From Cryptomeria japonica (taxonomy: Eukaryota > Streptophyta > Pinopsida > Cupressales > Cupressaceae), in assembly GCF_030272615.1 (NCBI RefSeq), contig NC_081414.1, forward strand, positions 662,358,438-662,422,437: DNA of 64,000 nucleotides, in the 5' to 3' direction. The notes beneath the pieces were generated by a model, which was given only the letters and a program-made list of their open reading frames with translations, ran no database searches and was not told the origin of the DNA. Of this stretch, positions 34,525 through 47,429 are shown piece after piece. A program made the position numbers and the translations under genes. Position 1 is the first letter of the stretch, and each line of letters starts with the position of its first letter.

Positions 34525-35389
34525 GGTACAATGCGATTTTGAGAGTTGTGTAGACACCTAAAATTAATTAAATTAATATTTAATTAATTTAAGCCTGTCA
34601 ACATAATCAACTAGTTTAATTGTGTTAATTCATTTCTTCTTAAGGTTAATTAAATCAAATTTAATCAATCTTATCACTATAGTCCAATAATTAATTTATC
34701 AATAAATTAATTATTCCCCCATTCTGCTAAAGTTGTCTCAATAATTATTTCGTCTAAATCTCCTCTTAGTTAATTAATGACAATTAATTAACCAAGTCAT
34801 GTGATTCCTACAAATCACTTCTTCTATTCCTCACTTAGTCTAATTAATTCTTCTAGAAGCATGATTATCATTATTCCTCAATTTTATATTCATCCACTCA
34901 TTCTATCTCCTCGTGTCGTATCCTCCTAACTTTCCCACTTGCACTCTAATCACTCATTAAGCCAGCTAATCATTCCCCTTAATCATTTGCATATCCCTAA
35001 TCACCTTGATTAGGGATGGGTCAACTTTGATCCTTTCAAGGAAATTCAAATTCTTTGAATCTCCCCATGCATCCTCTTCCCAAGGAATTTATAATTCCTT
35101 TATCCATTTAGTCTTCCCACACATCTCTTATTTTTGAATTTTTAAATTCCTCTCCCCTTTCTCCAAGGAATTTTTAATTTCTTTTTCTCTTCCCAATGTA
35201 CTTGGGAGCTCTTCCCCATGTACCTTGAGAGGTGTGGAGATAAGAAATGCCTTTATGGCATATATCTTGAATCTCACACCTTGTCCTCTAAATCCATGTG
35301 CTCCCTCTCAAATCGATCTCAACCCTTCATCCCAAAGTCAATCTTGGGCTTTCATTTTGGCCTCCTCCAATCTATAAATTGGAGTCTCC

Positions 35390-38300
35390 TGTAGTACCCC
35401 TCCTCGATCAGCCTCTTTTGTATGTTTTGAGTTACTTCAGTGACTGTTCTGTGGAACATTTTTGTATTTTGATTCGGCTATTATGTGATGTTATTTCATG
35501 CTTTATCTAGATTTATGGTGTATAATTTTATGCAGTATTTCAATGTTGATGAATAATGTTATTTTTATGGATCATTATCATGGACTGACACTTTTCCCTT
35601 CTATTGCGATGCATTATTTATATGTAGTGTGTTTGCAAGTGTATTGGGATGCGAGGGGATGATTTTATTTCACTCACTCCGATGAGACAAGGAACGTCAC
35701 GATTCTCCTTCATCGGTGTGTTTACCATGTCTGTATATATATTGGTCTATATGCACATGTGGTTCTTTGGTGCAGGGCATTGCAGGTACTAGTACTAGGT
35801 AGGTATGGGGTATTGACTCCACCTGGTTTCACAGGTCTAAGTGTGCCTTCTATATATCCGATGGGAGTGGAGGAGATAGTTGTTGTACCCTAGCTTGATC
35901 GCAGTTACACTCGTATGAGTGTTGTCAGTCGGTTGTATTTCTTTGTCTGGCTGTTATGCGAGTCATAGTGTTTGGTTTGGTCATTTGAGAGTCGTCATTT
36001 GATATGTCTTGGCTTTGCGTGGTTCCGTTTATTTAAATGGTTATTTAATTTAAATGGATGATGCTAACTTGTGTTGGCGTAATCATTTAATTAATGTGCT
36101 CTGTGATTATTGTTTTATTTAAATTAATGATTGCTAGATTAAATGGTTAAATGGCTTAATTTATTGTGTAAGTTGCATTAATATTTTTGTGAAATAAATA
36201 AATTGCCTAGCCATTTAAAAAGGTTAAATGCTTAAGTTGAAGGATTTATTTATGGAAAAAAAAAATGAAAGGTTTTCCTTTTTATTTTTCCATTTGGCCT
36301 TTTTAATTTAATCATTGGAAAGAATTATTATTTTTGGGAAAGAAATAAATCTAATTGCCTTTTAGTTTTAAAATATGTAATTTTGATTTGATGAAAAACT
36401 TTAACCTAGAAGCTTGGGTTAAAAAGATATTTTTGGGTATCAATTCTAGGCATTCACAGCAGGAGAAGAAGAGAATTTTGGAGAGAAAAATCTGGAAAAA
36501 CTTCCTGGAAGAGCTGGAAATTCGACCTGGCTGCAAGATTGGTTGTTCTTCATCTCTTTGCTTGCTAATTGCTTCAAGGTTGGAGGTTTCCTTCTTGTTT
36601 TGAATTTGTTTTGTAATTTTCAGTTTGCTTCCTGTGTATGGAAATTTATGTATTATGCCTGTAGATTATTTTTGGAATGTTGAAATGGAAGAAAGATTGC
36701 TTGATATAGTTGATTGTGTGATGCTATAAGCATATGGTTGCATTCAAGAAAGGAATTTGTTCATTTCTTCTCTGTTGTGTGTTATTTGTTCATAGCAAGC
36801 AATTTCTTGATTTACCTCTTCTTTGGAAAGAAAGAATTTTAGATTGGGCTTGTTGGGTGCAACCTTGTTTCTATTCTGTCATGATTTGGCTACCTATTCT
36901 TTCCAGTGTGTTTATTTCACCATTTACCATGCTGGTAAACTCTTTCTTGAAATTTTGGAAATTGGCATTGTATGTGTGTGCCCGTGTAATAATTCTAGAA
37001 ATGGAATGTTCGAAGTGGTAAGTGTTACCAATTCGAAGTGGTAAGTGTTACCGGTTGAAAGTGGTAAGTGTTACCGGTTGGAAGTGGTAAGTGTTACCGA
37101 TTCGAAGTGGTAAGTGTTACCAGTTGGAAGTGGTAGTGTTACCGGTTGGTAGCGGCAGTGTTACCGATTGGTAGTGGTAGTGTTACCGGTTGGTAGCGGT
37201 AGTGTTACCAGTGGTAGCAGCACTATTGGTAAGTGGTGTCTATTGTCCCGACAGTAGCACAACCGCGGGTTGGTTTGACCCCCGCTTGGTTTTGAGCCCT
37301 CACAGGTCTCCAAACCGGTTTGTGTTAAGAACTTAAATTTTATAAATGGAATGTTTAAAGTGGTATTGCGTGATGTAATGTGATTTTCATGTGATTTTTA
37401 TTATGTGGTTAATAAATTTATCAATAAAAATTAAGGCACGAATTAGAGATTCAAATGGGTAGATTTGGAATATTGATTTGGAAATTGATTAGATGTGACT
37501 GTTGGAAATGAGTGTTTTATTTAATTTTCAATCAATGATGTTGCAAGTGTTTATGATGCTGATATTTTTAAAGATTGTCTGAGAGTGAATTTGATGTATT
37601 TAGCTGTCCTTGCAAGTGTTTATTGTGATATTTTGGTTTGTGGTTCAGTCATCCTGTGGTGGTGTAATTGGTACCTTTGACCAAGTGATATATGTTGGCT
37701 CCTTTGTCTTAACCATGTAGTGTCTTTGCCTTATGGTTAGTCAAGAGTCAGTGTGTCCTTGTTTGACTACTTGTTTCTAATAGTGGTGTTATGTTTGTTT
37801 GCATGGCCATAGGGTCCTCGGGGAGTGACCATGATTGTGTAGTGTCCTTTGAGAGAGTGGCTTTCACTTGGGGGTTGCACCCAAAGTGGTAGGTATTACG
37901 ACCCAGTGAAAGTCAGATAATAACATGTAATCTAATGAATTGATTAGGTGGGTAGTATCATAACATTAATAAAGATAATTGTGCCTCGTGCATAGGTGAG
38001 TGCTAGTACAGGGCTCACAATGTTTCGAGAAGGCCTGGAATGGAAAACCAACCACCTTGTCTTCACAAAAGGCTGGTAGGGTCCACATGAGACTTAGTTG
38101 GAACCAGACAGTTGGGAGAGGTTTCCAGGACAGTGAGTCGGAACCTATGGAGGTTGTACCAGGGTAACCATCTTAAGCTATGCGATGACACTCTCTCATT
38201 TGGTTCACTTGTGTTTTGTGATGTCAGTTCACTTGTATTTGTGAAGTTGAGTCACCTGGATTCTTTTGGAGTCTTATTGTGTTGTCATGGAGTTGTATTG

Positions 38301-38974
38301 TTTTGTCGACCATGTCATGCTTATGCTTGTTTGAGGGTCCTCATCTATCTCCTAGCACGGGGGGGTGATTCCATTTGGGAATTACATGGTCGAGTGGTAG
38401 TGCCACTTTCCATCTGATGTTCGGATTTGTGTCTTTATGCGAGGATTGGCTTCTCAGGTGTTCCTCTGGTTCGTGACTCATGCTTCATCTCATGTTTTGA
38501 AGATTATTGGTATTTGTAGACCTATGTGGTCATTGTATCATTGTAATATTGATCTTATGTAACCTTGTAATTAGATGAGACCTATCCTTTATGCTTATTG
38601 AGAAGCTATGTATTGGAAGAGAAATGAAATCCTATGTTTGGATGTTTTTATCAGTTTCCTTGATGATGTTAGTAAATGCTTATTGATGTGGAAATTATGT
38701 TGTATCCTTTCAATCTTTCTTTGATGAATCTTTATTTTCTTATGGCTTCTTGTGATCATTGAGTTAATGATGCATATGTGGATTTATGATTTTGTGGAAT
38801 TTATTCTTGAAGTTAATTCTCCGTTGGTAACCCTTAAGGAATTCTGGTGTAAGTCTTCTGCTTGTGTTATCGTGCATGTTGTGTAAATGCACTTATGATA
38901 TTTATACTTTAAAAAAAAAAATTGTTTAACCCTTGTTGTGGGTTTTCCTTTAGGGTTCCTGGCGGGGCACTACA
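35390..38974 (+). repeat. G2 5' LTR (3585 bp)
   Basis: Starts TGTAGTACCCC and ends CTACA. Paired with 43818-47429. It contains a minisatellite at 37009-37240 (see separate entry). Short open frames inside (for example 36734-37021) recur in the 3' LTR only because the LTRs are duplicates; I do not read them as genes. Confidence 0.9.
37009..37240 (+). repeat. LTR minisatellite, GGTAAGTGTTACC units (5' LTR)
   Basis: Nine units. Five are full 22 bp units (GAAGTGGTAAGTGTTACCGG type); four shorter units read GGTAGTGTTACC or GGCAGTGTTACC. GGTAA pairs with TTACC around GTG, so each unit can form a hairpin. The embedded GGTAAGT matches the plant 5' splice-site consensus. Confidence 0.85.
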
Positions 38975-38976
38975 TT

Positions 38977-38988
38977 TGGTATCAAAGC
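38977..38988 (+). promoter_or_regulatory. G2 primer-binding site
   Basis: TGGTATCAAAGC two bases after the 5' LTR; initiator-Met-tRNA type, one base different from the usual TGGTATCAGAGC. Confidence 0.8.
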
Positions 38989-39126
38989 TCATGTTTCAAC
39001 ACTGGAACTCTGGGTTTGTAGTGAGCCCATTTTCCTTGACCTCTTTGTGTAGGTCTTGTGGTGTGACTTCCTTGTGTCTTTCTTTGCCTTTGATCTGAAC
39101 CTTTTTCTCTTGTGCAGTGTTAGGTC

Positions 39127-40407
39127 ATGGCTAGGAAAGCCAAGGGAGGTGGCCGTGTTGGTGGCGGCACCAAAGGAAGAGGAGGAAGGGGTTGAGGTTC
39201 TGACCACCATAGTCCTTCGCCTCCACTGACTCATGCAAGTGTGGATATAGATCATTCAGTTCATCAGGAGGAACCGCATTCAGAAGAGCAGGTTCCTTAA
39301 AGGGAGGAGCTACGTCAGATGTTTCAGGAGGTGCTAGCTAGACTAGGCCCCAAACCCAAGGTGGATCAGCCCATCCATGACCGGGTAGAGGAACCGCTTC
39401 AGCAATTTCCAGAGAGAGAGAGATCTCCTGGAGGGAGAGAGGTCCCAGTGGACCCAGATCCAGCTATCTTAGGGCACATGAGGGACTTGATGAGGTCCAA
39501 TCCTCCCTTCTTTGATGGAAGAGGTACCGGTCTCGACGCAGAGACCTGGCTTATCAGTTTGGATCGATGTTTTGCAATGTATCCTTACAGTAGCAACATC
39601 GAGGCGAGATGCATGATCATGCATCTCGAGAGCTTCGCATCTATATGGTGGAGGTTAGAGGAGAGGATCAGTGTGAGCATTAACATCGCATCTTGGGAGA
39701 TCTTTTTGGAGAGGTTCAGGGCACGATTCCTCTCACCCCAGTGGAGGCAGTCGCGAGCAGATGAGTTCTATGCTCTGTGCTAGTTTGGGATGTCAGTGGA
39801 TTAGTTTGAGCACAAGTTCTATGAGCTCAAATAATATACCAGGATCGGCAATGATGAGGCTATGCTTGTGCAGCACTTCTTGAGGAGTCTTAATGACCAC
39901 ATCAGTGGAGTAGTGAGAGTTTTTGAGCCTACTTCAGTGGAGGTAGTCGTGGCGAAAGCCAGGTTGGTAGAGAAGAACCTTAGTCATGCTCATGGCGGCC
40001 AGTCTGGAGTTCAGATTGGGAGTGATCCTTTCAGTGGATCTAGAGGTAGAGGGAATCAATCCCAGACTGTTGCACCTTTTAGGGGTCCTTAGGCACCTGC
40101 AAAGGGTGGATAGCAGCAGCAACAACAGCCGCTGAAATCGAAGCAGTCTCAGGGCCAGCAAGGTGGCATCTCTCAGTCCTAGAAGAGAAAGAGATGGCCG
40201 AGGGGTAGGCAGACCTTTCTAGGGCAGTCTTGAGCTTCTCAGGCCCCTAGTGGGGAGAGCTTTCAGCAATCTAGTGGACTGTCTGGAAGTAGAGGACCTG
40301 ACGGTGGAGCTTGCTTTACTTGTGGTCAGTTTGGCCACAAGGTCGCTTAGTGTCCTTGACATTCGCATCAATCGGTTAGTTAGAGGCCAGCTGCATCAGA
40401 GCCGATA
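39127..40407 (+). pseudogene. G2 gag (in frame, stop-riddled)
   Basis: ATG 39127 opens a basic Gly/Arg-rich N-terminus (KGGGRVGGGTKGRGG). Gag core follows: FDGRGTGLDAETWLISLDRCF, then FLERFRARFLSPQWRQSRADEF, and LRSLNDHISGVVRVF. Then comes a Gln/Ser-rich basic linker and one zinc knuckle CFTCGQFGHKVA-stop-C (CX2CX4HX4C spacing kept, with a stop inside) near 40312-40353. In-frame stops: 39193, 39298, 39781, 39802, 39832, 40090, 40111, 40180, 40231, 40348, 40357 and 40381. Each is TAG, TAA or TGA where CAG, CAA or CGA would fit. No frameshift separates gag from pol, as usual for chromoviruses. Confidence 0.85.
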
Positions 40408-43400
40408 GTGGGGGATGCAGGTAGATACCATAGAGTGTTTGCAGTGATGGATGACCGCCAGGCTGAGCATCAGAGTACTGTGATTCAGACCACAGGTGTG
40501 TTGCGTGGTACCCCTATCTCTGTACTTTTTGATTCCAGTGCTTCAGATTCTTTTATTTCTTCATCCATTATGGAGTGGTGCGGGCTCGTGTCTACTAAGT
40601 AGGCAAATAGGTGGCAAGTAGAGTTGGCTATCGATGTGCGAGTGTTTGTCAATGCCTTCGTTCCCAGTTGTGAGTTGGACCTAGAACCCTTTGTCACTTC
40701 AGTGGACCTTCGAGTCATTCCTTTGGGGTCCTATGGAGTTGTGTTGGGGATGGATTGGTTATCATCTCATAGCGCTTGTGTAGACTGTCGTCAGAAGACA
40801 GTAGAGTGTGTAGATGACCATGGCAGGAGTGTGGGGATCATTAGAGTTCAGCGATTGATATCCTTGCATATGATTTCCGCTATGCAACTTAGGCGGTGCA
40901 TGCGTCAAGGGTGTCTTCTTTTTGCAGTTGCTCTTGAGGATGTGGATGAGGGAGAGAGTCGATAAATTGCTCTTGATGGTCACCTTGTTCTTCGAGAGTA
41001 TGCAGATGTGTTTCATTTGGATATTCCCGATATGCCTCCGAAATGAAACATAGATTTTTGCATTGACTTGGTTCCTGGTGCAGAACCTATTTCGAGAGCA
41101 CCATATCGGATGACTACTCAGGAGTTGAGTGAGTTGAAGTTGCAAGTTGAGGAGTTGTTAGCCAAGGGATTCATTCGTCCTAGTGTTTCTCCTTGGGGTG
41201 CACCGGTTATCTTCGTCAAGAAGAAGGATGGTTCTCTTCAATTATGAATTGATTATCGACAGTTGAATAAGGTAACCATCTGGAACTGATATCTATTGCC
41301 TCAGATTGATGATCTCTTTGATCAGGTGAAGGGAGCCAAGGTGTTCTCTAAGATAGACCTAAAGTCTGGGTATCATCAGTTGTGCATTCATGATGCAGAC
41401 ATTCATAGGACAACATTTCATACTCGTTATGGTCACTATGAGTTCATAGTGGTGTCATTTGGGTTGACGAACGCGCCTTCAGTGTTCAAGAGCCTTATGA
41501 ATGGGGTTTTTTGCACCTACCTTGACCACTTTGTTCTTGTGTTCTTGGATGGCATGTTGATTTATTCTAGATACATGGAAGAGCATGAGGGTCACTTGCG
41601 TCAGGTATTGCAGTGCTTGAGGGAGAATCAGCTTTTTGCGAATTTGGCGAAGTGTGATTTCTTCCAGTCAGAGGTGTGCTAGCTTGGTCATATAGTTTTG
41701 GGAGAAGGTGTGTTTGTGGATCCTTCTAAGATCCAAGCCATTATTGATTGGCCAGTGCCGACTAATGTTTCTGAAGTTTGAAGTTTCATGGGTTTGGTCG
41801 GATATTACCATCGCTTTGTGCAAAGCTTTTCTCGGATAGGCCATCTGATTACTTCTCTTCAGAGGAAAGGGAAGAAGTTTGTTTGTTCAGAGAAGTGTGA
41901 ATTGGCATTTCGTACCTTGAAGGAACTCCTTGTTAGTGCTCTAATTTTGGCAGTTCCTGACCCATCCAGAGATTTCATGGTATGCACAGATGCCTCTTTG
42001 GAAGGTATAGGTGTGGTGTTTATGCAGGATGGATGTGTGGCTACCTATGAGTCTCGCAAACTCAAGGATCACGAGTTGAACTATCCAGTTCATGACTTGG
42101 AGTTGGCAGTTGTGGTGCATGCGTTGGTTCGTTGGAGACATTTCCTGTTGGGGCATCGATTTGAGCTGCATAGTGATCACCATAGTTTGCAGTATATTTT
42201 CACGCAACCGAACTTGAATGCTCGACAGCAAAGATGGATGGAATTCCTCTACGAGTATGATTTTAAGGTTCGTTATATTCAGGGGAAAGAGAATGTAGTG
42301 GCAGATGCTTTGAGCCATAGGCTACATGAGGTTGCAGCATTGTCCCTTGGTGTGGACTTGAGTGAGAGAATTCTTGGAGCTCTTCCTTAGGACACCTCGT
42401 ATCAGGATGTTAGAGCTGTGGCAGAGTCTGGAAGGCCATTGGAGGGTAGATATTTTGGATATACTCTTGAGTCAGATGGTCTTCTTAGATATCCTGGATG
42501 GATCTATGTACCTCCTTTGGAGGGTCTTCGCGTTTTGATCATGACTGAGGCCCATCGTGCACCTTATTCGGCACACCCTGGTGTCAAGAATATGCACGCA
42601 GATCTTAGTCAGATATATCATTGGGCTGGTATGAAACATGACATTGTTGATTTTGTGTCCAAGTGCTTGGAATGTCAGCGGGTGAAGGCGGAGCATCAGC
42701 ACCCTGCAGGGCTTTTACAGTCTAATTTGATACCAGATTGGAAATGGGATATCATTTCCATGGATTTCATAGTAGGGTTGCTTGTTTCTTCGTGACATCA
42801 TGATGCCATCATGGTCATTGTTGATAGATTGACCAAAGTTGCTCATTTTGTTCCTATTCGATCTTCTTATTCTGCAGCAATGGTGGCACGAGTCTTCTTG
42901 GAAGATGTGGTGAGGTTGCATGGGATCCCAAGGCGGATCATTTCTGATAGAGACCCTATCTTCACATCGGCCTTGTGGACCTCACTTCAGCATGCTTTGG
43001 GGACCCAGTTGAACTTCAATTCAGCTTATCACCCAGAGACCGATGGTCAGACTGAGCGTGTGAATCAGGTCTTGGAGGACATGCTTCGCATGTATGTTAT
43101 GGATCAGCAGTCGCACTGGGAGGAATATCTTTGCCTTGTGGAGTTTTCTTATAATAACGGTTATCACAGCTCTATAGGTATGTTGCCCTTCCAGGCATTG
43201 TATGGTCATCCTTGTCGTACTCCTTTGAGTTGGGATCGGTTGGAGGATAGGGTGTGTTTCGGCCTGGATTTGCTTCGTGAGATGGAGCAGTAGGTTGAGC
43301 AGATTCATAAGCATTTGGTTGTTGCCCAAGATAGGCAGAAGAAGTATGCCAATGCTCATAGAGTTGATCGCTAGTTTTCAATTGGCGACCGTGTGTTCTT

Positions 43401-43794
43401 AAGAGTGTGTCCATGGAAGAGTCTGATCCGTTATGGAAAGGGTTCTAAGTTGGCGCCTCATTTTGTAGGCCCTTTTGATATCCTTGAGAGGATAGGACCT
43501 GTTGCCTACCGTCTTGCCTTGTCGCTGAGTCTATCTCGCATCCATGATGTCTTTCATGTTTCTGTTCTTCGTCCTTATCATTGTGATGTGACCCATGTTC
43601 TTGATTGGAATACTTTGCAGGTCGAGGACGAGCAGCTTTCCATTGAGCCCGTGCGCATTCTTCAGCATCAAGATTTGACCCTCAGGGGTCGTACCATCGA
43701 GCAAGTAAGGGTCCTATGGGACCCCAGTGATGAGTCCTCTGTGACTTGGGAAGATGCAGCGAAGATGAGAGAGCTTTATTCTTATCTGTTTTAG
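40408..43794 (+). pseudogene. G2 pol: protease, RT, RNase H, integrase, chromodomain-like tail
   Basis: Continues in the gag frame. Protease LFDSSAS near 40528 (DSGA changed to DSSA). [22 protein letters not shown] near 41170, [18 protein letters not shown] near 41350, and the catalytic box at 41542-41553, which reads FLDG instead of FLDD, so one catalytic Asp is lost. RNase H: VCTDASLEGIGVVF near 41980, HSDHHSL, GKENVVADALS. Integrase: an HHCC region ending CLEC near 42665, MDFIVGLL, SDRDPIFTS near 42945 and HPETDGQTERVNQ near 43030, then a GPFDILERIGPVAYRL module and DVFHVSVLRPY. The tail contains TIEQVRVLWDPSDESSVTWED. Stops: 40600, 40963, 41044, 41245, 41287, 41680, 41779, 42388, 42793, 43291 and 43372. 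The natural stop is 43792-43794. Confidence 0.9.
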
Positions 43795-43806
43795 GCTTCT
43801 AGGCTT

Positions 43807-43817
43807 GGGGAGGAGGA
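43807..43817 (+). promoter_or_regulatory. G2 polypurine tract
   Basis: GGGGAGGAGGA directly before the 3' LTR start TGTAGCACC. Confidence 0.85.
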
Positions 43818-46800
43818 TGTAGCACCCCTCCTCGATCAGCCTCTTTTGTATGTTTTGAGTTACTTCAGTGACTGTTCTGTGGAACATTTTTGTATTTTGC
43901 TTCAGATATTATGTGATGTTATTTCATGTTTTATCTGGATTTTTGGTGTATAATTTTATGCAGTATTTCAGTACTTATGAATAATGTTATTTTTATGGAT
44001 CATTATCGTGGACTGACACTTTTACCTTCTATTGTGATGCGTTATTTATATGTTGCATTTTTGCAAGTGTATTGGGATGTGAGGGGATGATTTTCCTTCA
44101 CTCACTCCGGTGAGATAGGGAACATCACGATTCTCCTTCATCGGTGTGTTTACCGTGTCTGTATATATATTGGTCTATATGCACATGTGGTTCTTTGGTG
44201 CAGGACATTGCAGGTACTAGTACTGGGTAGGTACGGGGTATTGACTCCACTTGGTTTCACAAGTCTGAGTGCGCCTTATATATATTCGATGGGAGTGGAG
44301 GAGATAGTTGTTGTATCCTAGCTTGACCGCAGTTACACTCGTATGAGTGTTGTCAGTCGGTTGTGTTTCCCCGTCTAGCTGTTATGCGAGTCATAGTGTT
44401 TGGTTTGGTCATTTGAGAGTCGTCATTTGATCTGTCTTGGCTTTGCATGGTTATGTTTATTTAAATGGTTATTTAATTTAAATGGATGATGCTATCTTGT
44501 GTTGATGTAATCATTTAATTAATATACTCTGTGATTATTTTTTTATTTAAATTAATGATTGCTAGATTAAATGGTTAAATGGCTTAATTTATTGTGTAAG
44601 TTGCATTAATATTTTTGTGAGATAAATAAATTGCCTAGCCATTTAAAAAGGTTAAATGTTTATGTTGAAGGAAGTATTTATGGAAAAAGAAATAAATGAA
44701 AGGTTTTCCTTTTTATTTTTCCATTTGGCCTTTTTAATTTAATCATTGGAAAGAATTATTATTTTTGGGAAAGAAATAAATCCGATTGCCTTTTAGTTTT
44801 AAAATATTTAATTTTGATTCGATGAAAAACTTTAACGTAGAAGCTTGGGTTAAAAATATATTTTTGGGCATCCATTCTAGGCATTCACGGTAGGAGAAGA
44901 AGAGAATTTTGGAGAGAAAATTCTAGAAAAACTTCTTGGAAGAGCTGGAAATTCGACCTGGCTGCAAGACTAGTTGTTCTTCATCTCTTTGCTTGCTAAT
45001 TGCTTAAAGGTTGGAGGTTTCCTTCTTGTTTTGAATTTGTTTTGTAATTTTCAGTTTGCTTCCTGTGTATGAAAATTTATGTATTCTGCCTATAGGTTCT
45101 TTTTGGAATGTTGAAATGAAAGAAAGATTGCCTGATATAGTTGATTGTGTGATGCTATAAGCATATGGTTGCATTCAGGAAAGGAATTTGTTCATTTCTT
45201 CTCTGTTGTGTTTTATTTGTTCATAGCAAGCAATTTCTTGATTTACCTCTTCTTTGGAAAGAAAGAATTTTAGATTGGGCTTGTTGGGTGCAACCTTGTT
45301 TCTATTTTGTCATGATTTGGCTAGCTATTCTTTCCAGTGTGTTTATTTCACCATTTACCTTGCTAGTAAACTCTTCCTTGAAATTTTAGAAATTGGCATT
45401 GTATGTGTGTGCCCGTGAAATAATTCTGGAAATGGAATGTTCGAAGTGGTAAGTGTTACCGATTCGAAATGGTAAGTGCTACCAGTTCGAAGTGGTAAGT
45501 GTTGCTGGTTGGAAGTGGTAAGTGTTACCGGTTTGAAATGGTAAGTGTTACCGGTTGGAAGTGGTAAGTGTTACCGGTTGGAAGTGGTAAGTGTTACCGG
45601 TTGGTAGCGGCAGTGTTACCGGTTGGTAGTGGTAGTGTTATCGGTTGGTAGCGGCAGTGTTACCAATGGTAGCAGCACTACTGGTAAGTGGTGTCTATTG
45701 TCCCGACAACAGCACAACCACGAGTTGGTTTGACCCCCGCTTGGTTTTGAGCCCTCACAGGTCTCCAAACCGGTTTGTGTTAAGAACTTAAATTTTATAA
45801 ATGGAATGTTTAAAGTGGTATTGCGTGATGTAATGTGATTTTCAAGTGATTTTTATTATGTGGTTAATAAATTTATCAATGAAAATTAAGGCATGAACTA
45901 GAGATTCAAATGGGTTGATTTGGAATATTAATTTGGAAATTGATTAGATGTGACTACTGGAAAGGAGTGTTTTATTTAATTTTCAATCAATGATGTTGCA
46001 AGTGTTTATGATGCTGATATTTTCAAAGATTGTCTGATTGCGGATTTGATGTATTTAGTTGTCCTTGCAAATGTTTATTGTGATATTTTGGTCTGTGGTT
46101 CAGTCATCCTGTGGTGGTGTAATTGGTACCTTTGACCAAGTGATATATGTTGGCTCCTTTGTCTTAACCATGTAGTGTATTTGCCTTATGGTTAGTCAAG
46201 AGTCAGTATGTCCTTGTTTGACCACTTGTTTCTGATAGTGGTGTTATGGTTGTCTGCTTCGCCATAGGGTCCTCGGGGAGTGACCATGCTTGTGTAGTGT
46301 CCTTTGAGAGAGTGGCTTTCACTTGGGGGTTGCACCCAAAGTGGTAGGTATTACGACCCAGCGAAAGTCAGATAATAACTGGTTATCTAATGAATTGATT
46401 AGGTGGGTAGTATCATAACATTAATAAAGATAATTGTACCTCATACATAGGTGAGTGCTAGTACAAGGCTCATAATGTTCCGAGAAGGCCTGGAATGGAA
46501 AACCAACCACCTTGTCTTCACGAAAGGCTGGTAGGGTCCATATGAGACTTAGTTGGAACCGGACGGTCGGGAGAGGTTACCAAGACAGTGAGCCGGGACC
46601 TATGGAGGTTGTACTAGGGTAACCATCTTAAGCTATGTGATGACACTCTCTCATTTGGTTCACTTGTGTTTTGTGATGTCAGTTCACTTGTATTTGTGAA
46701 GTTGAGTCACCTGGATTCTTGTGGAGTCTTATTGTGCTATCATGGAGTCGTATTGTTTTGTTGACCATGTCATGCTTATTCTTGTTTGAGGGTCCTCAAC

Positions 46801-47429
46801 TATCTCCTAGCATGGTGGGGTGATTCCATTTGGGAATTACATGGTCGGGTGGTAGTGCCACTTCCCATCGGATGTTCGTATTTGTGCCTTTATGCGAGGA
46901 TTGGCTTCGCAGGTGTTCCTCTGGTTCGTGACTCATGCTTCATCTCATGTTTTGAAGATTATTGGTATTTGTAGACCTATGTGGTCATTGTATCATTGTA
47001 ATATTGATCTTATGTAACCTTGTAATTGGATGAGACCTATCCTTTATGTTTATTGAGAAGCTATGTATTGGAAGAGCAATGTAATCCTATGTTTGGATGT
47101 TTTTATCAGTTTCCTTGATGATGTTAGTAAATGCTTATTGAAGTGGAAATTATGTTGTATCCTTTCGATCTTTCTTTGATGAATCTTTATTTTCTTATGG
47201 CTTCTTGTGATCATTGAGTTAATGATGCATATGTGGATTTATGATTTTGTGGAATTTATTCTTGAAGTTAATTCTTCGTTGGTAACCCTTAAGGAATTAT
47301 GGTGTAAGTATTCCGCTTGTGTTATCGTGCATGTTGTGTAAATGCACTTATGATGTTTATACTTTAAAAAATAAAATTGTTTATCCCTTGTTGTGGGTTT
47401 TCCTTCGGGGTTCCTGGCGGGGCAATACA
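43818..47429 (+). repeat. G2 3' LTR (3612 bp)
   Basis: Starts TGTAGCACCCC and ends AATACA, followed by the TCTCC duplication. It is collinear with the 5' LTR. The minisatellite copy here (45440-45700) has ten units, seven of them full GGTAAGTG-type, against nine and five in the 5' LTR. Confidence 0.9.
45440..45700 (+). repeat. LTR minisatellite, GGTAAGTGTTACC units (3' LTR)
   Basis: Seven full units and three short ones, some with single changes (GGTAAGTGCTACC, GGTAAGTGTTGCT). Copy number differs from the 5' LTR, so the array has changed length since integration. Confidence 0.85.

Larger units (their letters stand above)
35390..47429 (+). mobile_element. G2: full-length Ty3/gypsy chromovirus (Tekay/Del-like)
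   Basis: 12,040 bp with both LTRs, primer site, gag-pol in one frame, polypurine tract and an exact 5 bp target duplication TCTCC (35385-35389 and 47430-47434). Long LTRs (about 3.6 kb), a gag-pol of about 1556 codons ending in a chromodomain-like tail (VTWEDAAKMRELYSYLF), and the pol order protease-RT-RNase H-integrase identify a chromovirus. The C-terminal pattern is most like the Tekay/Del lineage. The LTRs differ by about 8% over their first 310 bp (counted by eye), so the insertion is old. Gag-pol carries about 23 stops, so the element is dead. Confidence 0.9.

Noticed and set aside
36734-37021. ORF repeated at 45165-45389 as a possible conserved gene
   Set aside because: The two lie at equivalent places in the two LTRs of G2; similarity follows from LTR duplication and the longer form is not kept.
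39127-43794. Stop codons in G2 read through or removed by RNA editing
   Set aside because: The element also has DSSA instead of DSGA and FLDG instead of FLDD, so it is decayed; C-to-T decay is simpler.
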